Position numbers and translations under genes: made by a program. Below are positions 1-10,112 of a DNA stretch of 64,000 bases, in pieces (the first letter of the stretch is position 1; each line of letters begins with the position of its first letter). Source of the stretch: Aulostomus chinensis (Eukaryota > Chordata > Actinopteri > Syngnathiformes > Aulostomidae); the NCBI GenBank assembly GCA_037954235.1, contig JBBMOA010000002.1, positions 14,382,509-14,446,508 on the forward strand, given 5' to 3'. The notes beneath the pieces were generated by a model, which searched no databases, was not told the DNA's origin, and was given only the letters and a program-made list of their open reading frames with translations.

Positions 1-1018
1 AGAAGAAAGGAGAGATTTGCCCCGAAATCTCAACTTTACAGACTCTTTTCACTGCAGGTGTGTTGATTCGTCAAAGCAGAAGAAGAGATCAATAACAGCT
101 GGAATTAACATGAATGATGGATGCGTTCAGGGCGGCTGAGGCAGACGTGACGGGGAGCTCAGGGCTTGTGCGCGCTCACTCACTGATGAGGCTTACTGGG
201 ACAATCAATGGAATGTGTGTGTAGGTGTGTGTGTGTGTGTGTGTGTGGGGGGGGGGGTAAACGTGTGGGTCTATTCCATTCTCCAGTTCATCGAGAGATA
301 TTTCAAAGCCTGATTAAATATAACAGAGCGATGTGGATCTATTTCATAAAGACTTCTCTATATATTTGGTACTTAACCTGCCTGAGTATTATCAGCATCT
401 CAACTACCAGCCATTTTATTACTGCAGTCTTTCAATATCCGATCGACCGCAGCTGGAATGTGACAACTAAGCAACGAACACTGAAAACAGCCAACAGAAG
501 GAAATTATTCCCATCCTTTATTTTCCTTCCTTTTCATGTGTTTTTTTTTTTTGTAGCTTCATCCGATGTGGCACATCTGTGTAACTGTGACACATCTGGG
601 TGACTTCTGGGAACTTGTTCTGGTAGCATCTTCCCAGTCGGGGGATATTACGGCAGTGATTAGCATTTCCATTACTACAGGGCTATAAATATAATTTCCT
701 CTAAATTTTTCATAATAAAAATTCCTCATTAACTTCTTATCTAAAAAGGGTTTTTATTACAAATGTCCGGTTTCATCATCACCAACTAGCTGAGCATGAC
801 CCCCCCTCCCCCCCCCAAAAAAAGTAAAATGTGAATTTATCAGAGATTTACTGTGGAGTGACTTGAGGACTAAGGGCTAGACTCTAGACCCTCTTTCTCT
901 CTGGTCTCCTGCAGAGTTGAGTCACACAGGTTTGTTGGGGCCATCATGGCTACTCATGGCTGTCCTCTCAGGACAACATCACCACAACCCACTTTTTTTT
1001 AGGGGAGATTCGTCCCAT
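1..1018. other. probable marchf7 intron, left edge
   Basis: No exon could be recognised. The stretch holds a short GT tract running into an 11-base G run (214-257), a T-rich tract near 541-552, and a C7-T-C9 run at 800-816. A minus-strand acceptor (cacctgcag at about 60-55) opens a short frame beginning KRVCKVEISG that runs off the left edge, but it does not resemble MARCHF7, so I left it out. Confidence 0.4.
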
Positions 1019-1146
1019 CTAAGGTGACGATCCACCTCGATTGTGATTCAAAAACATGTAAATTGGGAACAGAAACAAATTAGCGCAGGTTAGTGAAGTG
1101 TGATCAAGCCTAAGCTCCTGACCTCTACATGACCTCTGCAATGTAC

Positions 1147-1318
1147 CTCTGCCACTGCTGAGCCCGTTACTGGAATAACTGGATCCTGACACTGATGTAC
1201 TGGCCGTCCTGGAGTACAGTCCTCTGCTGCTGTACGTCAGTTTGGCTCTTTTCGTATCTCCATCGTCCGTGGCGTTCAACAGACCCGAGTGCATCCCCAG
1301 CCTCCCCTCAGAGTCAGT
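1147..1318 (-). CDS. marchf7: marchf7 third coding exon (3' limit uncertain)
   Basis: The acceptor TTTTCCCAG (AG at 1320-1319) opens an exon in phase 0: TDSEGRLG then MHSGLLNATDDGDTKRAKL. The block DGDTKRAKL followed by a Ser/Tyr/Arg stretch corresponds to DHDSKRPKLS in mammalian MARCHF7, which starts the exon after the same two N-terminal exons. This is the strongest protein-level anchor for the gene. The donor is ambiguous. AGAG then gtacat gives an end at 1147 (phase 1), and CAGAG then gtcatg gives an end at 1134 (phase 2). Neither is a strong donor. In mammals this exon is very long, so here it either is split or the remaining sequence lies to the left. I could not recognise the continuation in 1-1130. 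Confidence 0.7.
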
Positions 1319-1476
1319 CTGGGAAAATGAAGGTAGATGTTACAGAAATAAACTTCAGTGACATAATTTTGTAATATCACTCTTTCCTCTTCCCTAAAAG
1401 GTGCTAGAAAAGACATCTGATCAGGCACAGCGGTATATTTCTTCTGTAAACACGTGACAGAGTGACGGTGCATCAC

Positions 1477-1623
1477 CGGTTTGCTCCTGCTGCTGAGGGA
1501 GGACTCAGCCCATGGACGCTCGTACGACCTGCTGGAGGACGTCAGAGAGGATGGCAACTTCCAGCTGCTGGAGCGACTGTCGGAGCTGCTGCAGTCTCTG
1601 GACGAGCTCAGGAGACGAGAACC
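1477..1623 (-). CDS. marchf7: marchf7 second coding exon (Ser-rich)
   Basis: A 147-nt exon encoding 49 residues, entered in phase 0 through a good acceptor (tcttgcag then GGTTCTCGT; AG at 1625-1624) and left in phase 0. The peptide begins GSRLLSSSRDC and ends SSLSSRSKP. It is almost entirely Ser and Arg with scattered acidic residues, as expected for the disordered N-terminal half of axotrophin. The donor reads CCG then gtgatg (GT at 1476-1475), which lacks the usual AAG after GT and is the weakest splice site of the three coding exons. The opposite strand is also open for 62-85 codons, but those frames are shadows of this exon. Confidence 0.75.
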
Positions 1624-1754
1624 CTGCAAGACACAATCACAAGCTTTTAGTTGGTACTCTGTCCTGGACACACTTTTAACAACAAAAACATTTCTTTACT
1701 TGTTTGTATCTCAAATAAAACTGAAACCATTTTGGTAAAACTACTAAGTGAATA

Positions 1755-2127
1755 GGGCGGCATGGTGGTGCAGTGGTCAGCACTGTCCCCTCACAGCAAG
1801 AAGGTTCTGGGTTCGAGTCCCAGCTCCATCACAGGATCTTTCTGTGTGAGTCTCCATGTTCTCCCTGTTCCTGTGTGGGTTCTCTCTGGTACTCCAGCTT
1901 CCTCCCACAGTCCAAAGACATCAAGAGGGGACGAGGCTGATTGATACTCTAAATTGACTGTAGGTGTGACTGTGAGTGTGAATGGTTGTCTGTCTATGTG
2001 TGTTGGTCCTGAGATGGACTGGTGACCTGTCCAGGGTGAACCCCGCCTCTCACCTGAAGGCTGCTGGGATAGGCTCCAGCCCCCCCATGACCCTTAACAG
2101 GATAAGAGGGAGAAAATGGATGGATGG
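1755..2127 (+). mobile_element. tRNA-derived SINE, complete copy with target-site duplication
   Basis: A full-length fish SINE inside the marchf7 intron, antisense to the gene. The head GGGCGGCATGGTGG carries an RNA polymerase III A box (TGGTGCAGTGG, 1766-1776) and a perfect B box (GGTTCGAGTCC, 1810-1820). The body is the widely dispersed fish sequence running through TTCCTCCCACAGTCCAAAGA and GGTGACCTGTCCAGGGTGAA. It ends in a GGATGGATGG tail, the kind of short tandem 3' end recognised by a partner LINE. Flanks are ACTAAGTGAATA (1743-1754) and ACTAACTGAATA (2128-2139), an 11/12 target-site duplication that fixes the limits. Confidence 0.85.
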
Positions 2128-2139
2128 ACTAACTGAATA

Positions 2140-3174
2140 GTTCAGTTGCTTTTTAAGCCAAAAAGTAGGTTCATACTACCTAGTTCCTGTTTCTGACACA
2201 GTGATTTGATGCTTTTGTGATTTGGATAATTAATAAAGCTACTAAACAAAAAAAAATTGCTGAGGTTTTCAGACTCTTCGACTGGTTGGAAGTAGGTGAT
2301 CGTAAAGCAGCAAAAATTGTGCTGACAACTGCTGGATGAAGTGAACAATGCAGGATTCCAAACAGTTCATGGACTAATTAATTGATAAGGAGAGGTTTTA
2401 ATTTCCTCGCTGAAGCTCAAACATGGTCTCTGTGTCTCTTTGACAGCATTTTTTTTTTATGTTACTCAACTGCAAAACCATGGTGGGAAACATATCGGCA
2501 CAAACCAAAACATAATGACAAAAACAATCTTTTTGGATTCCCAGTGGAGCAAGCATGAAGCTAGGTTTTCCCCCAGGACACACACTGTTTCAAGACAAGA
2601 GCTTAGACGTGTGTTCCTCTTAGCTGGAGTGGTGGGTTGTGTCTTTGCACCCACCCTGAACTCTTCTAGAAAGAACAGGAACAACCCAGCAGGGTCCAGA
2701 CCAACAGTAATACAATCTTTTGAAATGGGCCTTGACAAACAGCAGGACTGAAATACACACGCTGTGCGCCAAGGAATCTAGGCTGGCCTATAAAAAGCCC
2801 TCCAAAGAGTCTGCTGTTGCACCACTGATATCCATGGTTAGCTACTGTACCCTGGTCCTGGGGGGACAGGGAGGAACAGAGCTCTTTCTCTGGAACCCCC
2901 CAGAAAGGCAGATGACTAAAGCCTCAGGAGGAGTAGAAACACACGTACAATTGGATATCATGGACTTCTTGCTTAATATTAAAATCATTTGTGCGACACC
3001 CCAGCTCACACTGTCAGCTACTGCTTTGAATTGTCAGGCTGAACTCAGATCACTTGTTTCAAAAATCTATAACAATCTGAAATCAAACCATGGTGAAGCA
3101 GCGTAGGATACTAGGAGCCGATTCATGGAGCGCTCTTGTAGTATAAAGCAGTAACTTGTGTTCCGTCAGCTCAC
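2140..3174. other. marchf7 intron between coding exons 1 and 2 (remainder)
   Basis: Apart from the SINE, this intron sequence shows no exon. The plus-strand open frames at 2440-3106 have no recognisable domain, no repeat support and no coding context. A sequence ending near 3150 leads directly into the donor of the first coding exon. Confidence 0.4.
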
Positions 3175-3359
3175 CTGATGGTCCAGGTCTGCTTTGAAAG
3201 ATGATGATGCTCTGGGGAAGCGGTCATTACTCAGCGGTGTCTCTCTACTGTACAGCCTGCTGGAGCCCAGCGATGAGGAGGACAGTGTCGGGCTGGAAGT
3301 GTAGGACGACCTGGAGCTGGACAGACAAAAGGGAAGCCTGCGAGATCTGGAGTCCATCG
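3175..3359 (-). CDS. marchf7: marchf7 first coding exon (E3 ubiquitin ligase N-terminus)
   Basis: MARCHF7 (axotrophin) is a RING-CH type E3 ubiquitin ligase with a long serine-rich, disordered N-terminal region and a C-terminal RING-CH domain. Seen: on the minus strand an acceptor (ACAG, AG at 3361-3360) opens this exon two bases before the ATG at 3357-3355. The frame runs 61 codons to a clean donor (CATCAG then gtgagc; GT at 3174-3173), ending in phase 0. The peptide starts MDSRSRRLPF, contains LYSRETPLSNDRF and ends KADLDHQ. It follows the order of the mammalian start (MESKPSRIPRR..., then an H/Y-SRD/E motif, then SEYQ). Composition is rich in Ser and Arg with no predicted fold. Synteny with baz2b supports the call. 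The RING-CH domain is outside the window, so family membership rests on the N-terminus and gene neighbourhood. Confidence 0.85.
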
Positions 3360-4447
3360 CTGTTGTGATATGAAGGAGACAAATCCAGAAAAGGTATCAC
3401 TGCACATGTGCTAACAGGAAACAGGAAAAGCTTTGCGTGTGAACACAGTTTAATCCCGATCCAACAGCGAGGCAGTACATGTCCTGTGCACCCATGCAGT
3501 GCAGAGTTTTCCCAGAGCCTGCAGGTTGCAACCTGTCAGTCTATTCAGTAAGGCTTGGTGGGGCGGGTGGTGATGGAGCACATGTGACAGCAAGTCTATA
3601 AACACTAAAACGTGCTAACATGCCACTTTCAGGGCTGAGTATCAAAGTTGAAGAGCCTATTTTTGGGACTGTGAACTCTGGAGCTGTGAATATGACACTC
3701 AGAAGCACTGTGAGCTACAAACACGGTGATTCGCTGCAAGCGACGATTCAAAACACGACGCATCATGAATCGACATATCAAACAAAGTTTTATTATCATT
3801 ATTATTATTATTATTATTATCATTATTATTATTATTATTGTATCCGAATAGGTTCAACTGATGTATCAGCTGGAATCCACAGTTAAGGTTTGGGGACATA
3901 ACACGTGTGATTTACTGCCAGACTTCGCTGGCATCCATGCATGTTGACTCAGGCTACTGCCCCTGTGGAAGAGAGCAGTATGAAATAAACAGCAGTTAAT
4001 GACATGCAAACATGCAATGCAAACATTATGTTCAGACATTTCAAAAGAAATGAGGGCATTTTAATTGGATTGTCAAGTTTTGACACCTCCTTTGTCATTC
4101 AGTCATGTTGTCAGTTGAGGCTGTTGTATCTCCTCAGAATGGCATGCCTCATCCATTCTACTGTTCATTATACGACAAGAAAATGCAATAAAGAGATCAT
4201 TAAGTTGATTCTCTCTATACTGAATTTACAGGACGTAGGATTTATTGTGAATCTTTCAGTCTGTGTCAGGAAAGTGAACCCAGGCCCTCAAGACTGGCCT
4301 CAGCTCAGTCCCTGCACCGACATCACTTTTTTATATATAGTTCCCAACAGTAAGTCAGGCTTTGCTGATTCAGAGGAAAATAACAGCATTAGCTTCAGCT
4401 GATCAGTCAGTGTGAGAACAGTTCGCCTGATATGATCGTTAGCTTAC
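3360..4447. other. marchf7 intron 1 (5'UTR intron)
   Basis: The intron separates the non-coding first exons from the ATG exon. It holds a 50-bp (ATT)n/(ATC) microsatellite at 3789-3839 and otherwise AT-rich unique-looking sequence. An open frame at 4004-4402 on the plus strand shows no family resemblance. Confidence 0.4.
3789..3839. repeat. (ATT)n trinucleotide microsatellite
   Basis: About 17 ATT units with two ATC interruptions, in marchf7 intron 1. It is the only long ATT array in the window. Its translations give runs of Ile, Tyr or Asn that create false open frames on both strands. Confidence 0.9.
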
Positions 4448-4560
4448 CTTCTAACGGACGACAGCAGTCATAGGCGTTAGCTGTAGCAACATAGAGACGC
4501 TTTTTGGCGTTTTTCCCCACAAGACAGCAAGCTGTCTGAATCGCTGCATTTCGACTGCCA
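4448..4560 (-). other. marchf7: marchf7 candidate non-coding first exon 1b
   Basis: A second strong minus-strand donor, CCGTTAGAAG then gtaagc (GT at 4447-4446), lies 345 bp downstream of the donor of candidate exon 1a. The two are best read as alternative first exons from one broad CpG promoter, or as consecutive leader exons if a weak acceptor upstream is used. The sequence entering the donor has several CpGs and contains the 16-bp palindrome AGACAGCTTGCTGTCT. The 5' limit is a guess. Confidence 0.45.
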
Positions 4561-4792
4561 CCCCGTCTAATAAGTGTTCACATAATGAGTTTTTTCAGAA
4601 GCTCTTTTCTGACAATTAAACAACGCTGTTTGCTCCAGCGGCTGACAGGTTAGCTGTAGCGGGTTAGCCTGCCGTCTGTGCGCTAACGCTAAGAGGTCCC
4701 GGAATTTATTTATTAATTACAGCGATCAACACCATTAAACGTCACCTGATGGTCCTTTTACACATCTCAACAGTGTCGGTATCAATCCTCAC

Positions 4793-4900
4793 CTTAGATT
4801 CAATCCTCCTCGTTTGCAGGGTCGATGGCGTCTGTGTTGACTGCAGTTGACAGATAGTGGGAGAAGTTTGCCCTGATGCTGTTCTGCCAGAAACGCTTTG
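4793..4900 (-). other. marchf7: marchf7 candidate non-coding first exon 1a
   Basis: On the minus strand the sequence GAATCTAAG is followed by gtgagg (GT at 4792-4791), a strong donor 1.4 kb upstream of the first coding exon and at the edge of a CpG-rich block. The exon would be non-coding, because translation starts two bases into the next exon. The 5' end is not visible and the upper limit given is arbitrary. No TATA box is seen, as usual for a CpG-type promoter. Confidence 0.5.
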
Positions 4901-4990
4901 GTTGTGAGTCAGGTGACTTCACACTGAGTCAGACTACTTCGTGCATGCTCCGCCCTTCACGGGCCTTCGTCGTTGGTTTACCTTCTATTC

Positions 4991-6700
4991 TCAGCCCATT
5001 CAGGAAATGGTAACCACATCCAGCCGAGAATTACATCTGTATTCATCCCAAGATGTTGTCTGTATCAGCAAGACTCCCTCAGCCCACTGATGGTACCAAT
5101 TTACTATGCGCAGCCCAGGTTTGTGCAGACACCTCTAGCTGGCCCTGGTGGTGCTTGCTGCAGCTGCACCTTCTGCTCAAGTGTCCTCCTGAGTGGCATC
5201 ATCCTCTGAGACAGCACCACCATTGTTGTTCCAAGCTGAGACCCCAAGGGTCACACCGGCCTGCTGCATTCCTGCCCAGGCCTCCTCAAGCCCCCTTGGT
5301 ATGTAATCAAGCATATTCCCCCACTTGCTACACTACAAACACTAAACACTCCAACTCAGGTTGTTTCAAATATCTTAGCCATGGAAGGCTAGTTAACCAT
5401 GCTAGTGCTAACCAAGGGAGCTTAAAGTTGCTCGCTGGTCTCAGCGGCGGAGGACGATGTCTGTGTGACCCCAGCATGTAAACACATTCCCCTCCACCCA
5501 TACTAGTGTGCAGCAGGGCTACTCTATGGGTTTTGTAGTGACGGTGAACTGTAGAGGCCAGGCTAGAGAAGCTATCTGCAACCTGCTGCCCATGTATGCA
5601 AGGGCATACGTGGGCATATGTAGCATCTTTGGGAGAATGAGCTAACAGTTTTGAGTTTTTTTGTTGTTGTTAAGGTATGTTCTGTTTGGTCAGTGTGGGG
5701 GGCATATAGTGGGGCTCCCCTCACCCCTTACAGCTGGTCAGTAGGTACTTTCCCATCTTTCCTCACCACTGGTAAAAAGGTATGTCAAGCTGAGGTTGGA
5801 CAGCCTTATGGGGCCTGAACAAGGGAAGAAGAAGAGCATTGGATTGCCCAGTCTGCACAGTGCTGGGTTGTCCTGGCATGGGTGTAATTGCTCCCTTCAC
5901 TCTTCAGGATGCTGTCACACGTAAGCATCCCTCTCCTCTACATGGGGACGTTAAGGGTGTCCTAGGGTTGTCCACTCTTGAAGGATGTAGGCATCCCCTC
6001 AGTTGGGACCTGACAGGTCTGGTGGCAGCTCAGGCAGCCTGTGAACAGCCACTTTTTGTAGAGTCAGAAACACTGGTGGGCTGTTGGGCCCCCTGAGGGC
6101 AGCTAACTACCTCCATATTCTGGGCTGACATGCTGGCTGTCCTTGCTTGGCCCTCTTTGTGTTCCCTCTCTGCTCTTGGTTGCTCAGTGGCCCCTCTGGA
6201 TGGTTCTTGGATGGAGTAGCAGGTCCACCTTATACGCAAGGGGCAGTTTTGGGCCATGTATCGACAGAGATGGCACTCCTCTTACCCATGGTCAGCCAAA
6301 AGGGATGGTGTGTCTGTGTGTATGTCTCCCCTTCTGTGAGGTCCTTCTGTGATGATAGGGGGTTAGTGAAACTGGGTCTCCCCCAGCACGTCTTACGGTC
6401 TTCCTCACTCAACTTACGCAGTAATATGTCGTAGTTATGACTGCTGTTTTGTAAAGGTGCTGTCTGAACTGTGCATTAAGGTGTCTTCGTCTGAGGGCTG
6501 CTGGGTTATCGTCCCATTTGGCGCAGTATCGGGAGGCTGCACCATGAGTGCGCCGAGTTTCTAGCAGAAGGGTTTGTGGGAGTCTAGCTATCTGCAGCTT
6601 TTGGGCAACCGGTAATTATTTCCTGAGGATATTGCTGCCGATATGGTGTCTTATTTTGGGCACCTGATGATGACGTTTCAGCAGTCATCTCCTGCTGCAA
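4991..6700. repeat. unclassified repeat-like, GC-balanced stretch
   Basis: This 1.7-kb block differs in texture from its AT-rich neighbours. It is pyrimidine/purine balanced, has many GGGCC, CAGCC and TGCCC words, and has open frames on both strands with scattered stops (plus 5053-5481, 5839-6096, 6147-6434; minus 6230-6412, 6030-6257). None shows a recognisable reverse transcriptase, transposase, gag or zinc-knuckle motif. The texture suggests an old, decayed mobile element, and it abuts a SINE on its right. Alternatives are a decayed duplicated gene piece or ordinary GC-rich spacer. I see no terminal repeats. Confidence 0.3.
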
Positions 6701-6734
6701 AATCCAGTGTTTGTCAGTCTCCTCTGCCCCAACT

Positions 6735-6981
6735 TGTTAACATAGACCAATGGGTCACTGGTTCGATCCTCACTTCCCCTGGTGACCATGTCCAAGTATC
6801 CTTTAGCAAGATACTGAACCCCTAATTGCTCCTGATGGTCCTTTGACAGACTGGTGACCTGTCCAGGGTGAACCCTGCCTCTTGCTCAATGTCAACTGGG
6901 ATAGGCTCCACCCCCCCCCCCCCCCCCGCCTTGTGACCCTTAACAGATAAGGGGTGTAGAGAATGGATGGATGGATGGATC
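6735..6981 (+). mobile_element. SINE with a different tRNA-like head but shared 3' tail
   Basis: The head contains a B-box-like GGTTCGATCCT and then the fish SINE phrase CTTTAGCAAGATACTGAACC. From about 6850 (GACTGGTGACCTGTCCAGGG) to the GGATGGATGG end it matches the tail of the SINE at 1755-2127. Two SINE families with unrelated heads therefore share one 3' end, as expected if both are mobilised by the same LINE. The tail is interrupted by a C17 run at 6911-6927. The 5' limit is approximate and no clear target duplication was found. Confidence 0.65.
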
Positions 6982-7124
6982 TTTGTAAGTGATGAATGTG
7001 AGGTCAGCTTGACCTCTCCATCCCATATATCATTAACTATCATCTGAGCATCTCAGAGAAAACGATACTTTACAGAAAACAACCATTTTTGGTAAAAATA
7101 GATAAACATGTTCTGACACTTATC

Positions 7125-7740
7125 TCATGTCACTACTGACCACAGGATGGCCAGTGGCCAATTTTCACCAAATATGGCGGAGGGGTGCAGAATGGGCCAA
7201 ATTAAATTCGGGGTGAGATTAGTTGCAGTCCCACCTGGTGGCAGCAGGAAATGACATGGGTTCTTGTTGTTGTTGTTTTTCACACTTTGATGCCCCTCCT
7301 CCCATTTGGTCAACTGGATCCATCTCAAATGAGGTCAAAAAACATCTTCTGAATTGTTGATGTGTGGCTGTAAAGGCTGTGAGTTTTCGGTTTCACAGTG
7401 TTACTGTGGTGTGGTGAAACATTTTGATATTTCACCATAAAACAGGAAACTGTTTTAACTGCCCTCCATGTGGTCAGATGTTTTCCAAACTTCTCATTTT
7501 TTATGAGAGTCCCATCCTGAACACATCAACAAGCTGAATTTAAGCAGCAGTCATAGCGCCACCTAGTGGTTACAGGAATTAAGCCTGATGAAGTAAATAT
7601 CAATTGATTTACATTAAGATCACACTGTTGTCTTCACCCGATGCACAGCAATATAACTAAGTGTTTGCTCTCTACTGCCGCCTAGTGGATACAGGAAGTA
7701 AGCGTGATGTAAAAAGACATCATTTATTTAAATCTAAATT
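7125..7740 (-). mobile_element. fish non-autonomous repeat, copy 1 (minus), with CTCF-like units
   Basis: Read on the minus strand this shares several blocks with 15165-15710 on the plus strand: GCTTACTTCCTGTA.CCACTAG, CTGACCACATGG, GTGAAATAT.AAA, ACTCACAG and a T-rich run into ACCTCAT. It contains two tandem units of CTTCCTGTAACCACTAGGTG type (cores at 7556-7569 and 7677-7688) and a third related site at 7228-7241. The family is recognised by its similarity to copy 2, which carries the familiar fish opening GATTAAAGCTGCAAGCAG. Element ends and mobility class are not determined here. Confidence 0.65.
7556..7569 (-). promoter_or_regulatory. CTCF-like core motif
   Basis: Read on the minus strand, CCACTAGGTGGCGC fits all 14 positions of the CTCF core. 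It lies within repeat copy 1 and points toward marchf7, the opposite orientation to the site at 15285-15298. A related minus-strand unit follows at 7677-7688. Confidence 0.45.
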
Positions 7741-10098
7741 GCAAAAGTTACTGCTGTAAATTGAGTATAGCAAGTTCAGTCATCTGCTCTTTCATGCGAA
7801 ATCCAAATATCAGGTTTCACCTCCCTCTTGCTCTATGGAGCAACTACATATTGTGACACACATGGAGGTGCGAGTCGCAGTAGTGAAGTCAGACATTTTA
7901 TCAAACTTAAATTTATCATTCCGGGATTGGAGGACTGCCACAATCCTGGAATATCATTAGGCTTCCTGTCAGGTGTCACTTGTACAGTAAAGAGATCTTT
8001 TTTTTTAGACACAATGATAATGACAGACTTCCCATTTGTCACCTCGCTGATGTGTTGACCTGTTTAATGTATGGCTGTGAATCTGGTAGACATGTCAAGA
8101 ATAGAACGCTGTTGCAATTTACAGTTAATTAATGTGATGAAGAAATATATAATATTCTCAACCTGGCGTAAAAATGCAAAATAATTTAGAACAGAGGTTT
8201 GGAGGGAAAAAAATACATTTGAATTGCTTTTATTTGTTTGAAGTGACATCATCATCAATTACAACATGAAGGTTTTATACTGTCTGGCTTTGATTCTATG
8301 TAATATTCTCCTGAATTCACATGTGATCTATATCTGTCTTTTACACAGAGTAGCTCAGACAGCCTTCATTGGATGTTGACTAAACTAGGGCATGTGATGC
8401 ATCATACGAGCATCGTGGCATCCTGACATTTTCAAATTAGTGCCCCAAGGGCGACACTGTAAATACAAGTCAAAAATAATAAGTGAAAACTGCGATTACA
8501 GCTAGTTACATGCTTTCCAGCAGCGCTGAGCAAATGCCAAATACTTGAGCAGTGTTTGACAGTCATGAGCGTAGAAAAACATTTGATAATTTAGCTACAC
8601 CTCTTTAGAACACAAAGGTGCAGAACAGAGAGATAACATCAACAGAACTTATTGCGAAGAGCCACGGGGGCAATTTCAGTTGTATGAAGTATAGTTGCAG
8701 TGAGGTCTGTGGATATATGGATTATCTACAGCAACTAGGGCATTGTCCCTGCAAAACATGTTGACGCAGACTTTTTGAAATTGTTTTTTTTTACTACTCA
8801 TTTTCATTCATCTCTGACATATTGGTGTGAATTATAAGAGATGGATTTCTCAAAATCTGGATCAATAAGAACAAACCATCTACATTATGTTTTACTCCAG
8901 AGAATGGCTGTAAAATTAATAGAAAATTAATTGAAATCAAAATACGGCCTGTTGCACTTTTCAAATCACACGAAGGTGCAATATTTGTTAAAAGCTGATT
9001 TTGTGTCCGAATACTATTCTAGATTAAATGTCGTGGCTCTGCAGGCATCCCGCCCGCACATCTTATTAAAAAGCTGTCGTTGTTTGAAACAGATCTTCAC
9101 AAAAATCACACCATAAACATTTGAATGTTGGTTTAATTTTCAATGAAAATGAGAAAAGTTGAACGGAAACAATGGCATTTAGACAACTATTTCAAAATCA
9201 TGCATCCTTATTCCATTTTATTGATGGGGGAACCTCTTCTGATATAGAACAGAGCAAATCATGTCATCCAGTCTTTGCAGCTGAAGAGCAAATGTTATTG
9301 CAAATAGGTTGTCAGTGCAATGTTTAGCCCTTAATGCAACTTCTTTATAACCCTGATGTGGGGGGGGGGGGGTCTTTCCTTTGTTGCGGCCGTTAAAGGC
9401 AGGTGGAAAATGACTCAGCTCGCCCAAATAAATAATGATAATAAGATGAAAGCTACATGTATGTTCATGAATCAGTGGTGATACTGTGTGTGCCTGTTTA
9501 CCAAACACTGCACTGTTTAATCCACTGTAAAATGTAATAAATTGTTTTGATTAATAAAAGAATTATTCATATTATGTTAGGGGCAGTTTTATTTTCATCT
9601 CCTTGTTTTAAATGATATTTAATTTCAGTGTTTTGGGAAACTTTATTGGCCGATAATGCTGAAGGAATACCTTGGTTAAAAAAAAAAGACTGATGCACAA
9701 TGCTACGCAAAACGAATTAAAGTTATAATGAGAATAAAACAAATTGCAGCTTCCTGTTGCGGTGATATTGGATCTAGCAGTCAGTGACGAAGCTCTTCAT
9801 CATCATCAACATGGATGTGCTGATCAGTGGGTGAATCAGTGAGGACACACGGTTCAGTGTCTGTCTGCTTCCTATTAATTCAAATCAAAGACACTTGCTC
9901 TTTAAGGGCCTCCATGCTGCCGTCCATCATCTGTTGTTAATTCTCTTGCTATTGTTGACGAGTCCGGTGTAGTCGAAAATGATCTGAATCTGGGTCATCT
10001 GCAACAAAGGTAGCCTATACACACTCAAAAACACACACAGCATACACACATCCCCGCCATAGGCTGACGTCATTATGAGAGCCAGATGGAGTTGGTGG
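7741..10098. other. intergenic spacer, nothing recognised
   Basis: AT-rich sequence with no exon or known repeat that I can name. It holds a G13 run at 9360-9372 and short homopolymers. Open frames such as 8931-9116 and 9218-9508 have no coding signature. Confidence 0.4.
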
Positions 10099-10112
10099 CC
10101 ACTAAGGGGCGC
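10099..10112 (+). promoter_or_regulatory. CTCF-like motif outside the repeat copies
   Basis: CCACTAAGGGGCGC matches 13 of 14 positions of the CTCF core CCASYAGRKGGCRS (A instead of G at position 7). It lies in unique-looking spacer between the two repeat copies, on the plus strand. Motif match only; occupancy is unknown. Confidence 0.35.

Larger units (their letters stand above)
4440..4990 (-). promoter_or_regulatory. marchf7: marchf7 CpG-rich promoter region with paired AP-1 sites
   Basis: CpG dinucleotides are frequent between about 4450 and 4990 but scarce in flanking sequence, marking the likely CpG-type promoter of the minus-strand gene. Two perfect TGAGTCA motifs (AP-1/NF-E2 consensus) stand at 4905-4911 and 4925-4931, exactly 20 bp apart, with GTGACTTCA between them. 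The pair lies just upstream of candidate exon 1a. Family knowledge: TGAGTCA is bound by FOS/JUN and by NRF/MAF dimers. Use in this gene is inferred. Confidence 0.55.

Noticed and set aside
1..58. Possible further marchf7 exon on the minus strand beginning KRVCKVEISG
   Set aside because: The acceptor is plausible but the peptide does not resemble MARCHF7 and no end is visible in the window.
1462..1738. Plus-strand frames rich in Leu, Glu and Arg
   Set aside because: They are the antisense of the marchf7 second coding exon, which has correct splice sites and phase on the minus strand.
1810..1820. Possible tRNA gene from a perfect B box
   Set aside because: There is no cloverleaf or anticodon arm; the surrounding sequence is a full SINE with target-site duplication.
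1762..1944. Open frame beginning MVVQWSALSPHSKKV
   Set aside because: It is a translation of the SINE; the same peptide appears in reverse from the copy at 30541-30906.
5053..5481. 142-codon open frame
   Set aside because: Rich in Pro, His, Cys and Ser without motif; it lies in the unclassified repeat-like block and the opposite strand is nearly as open.
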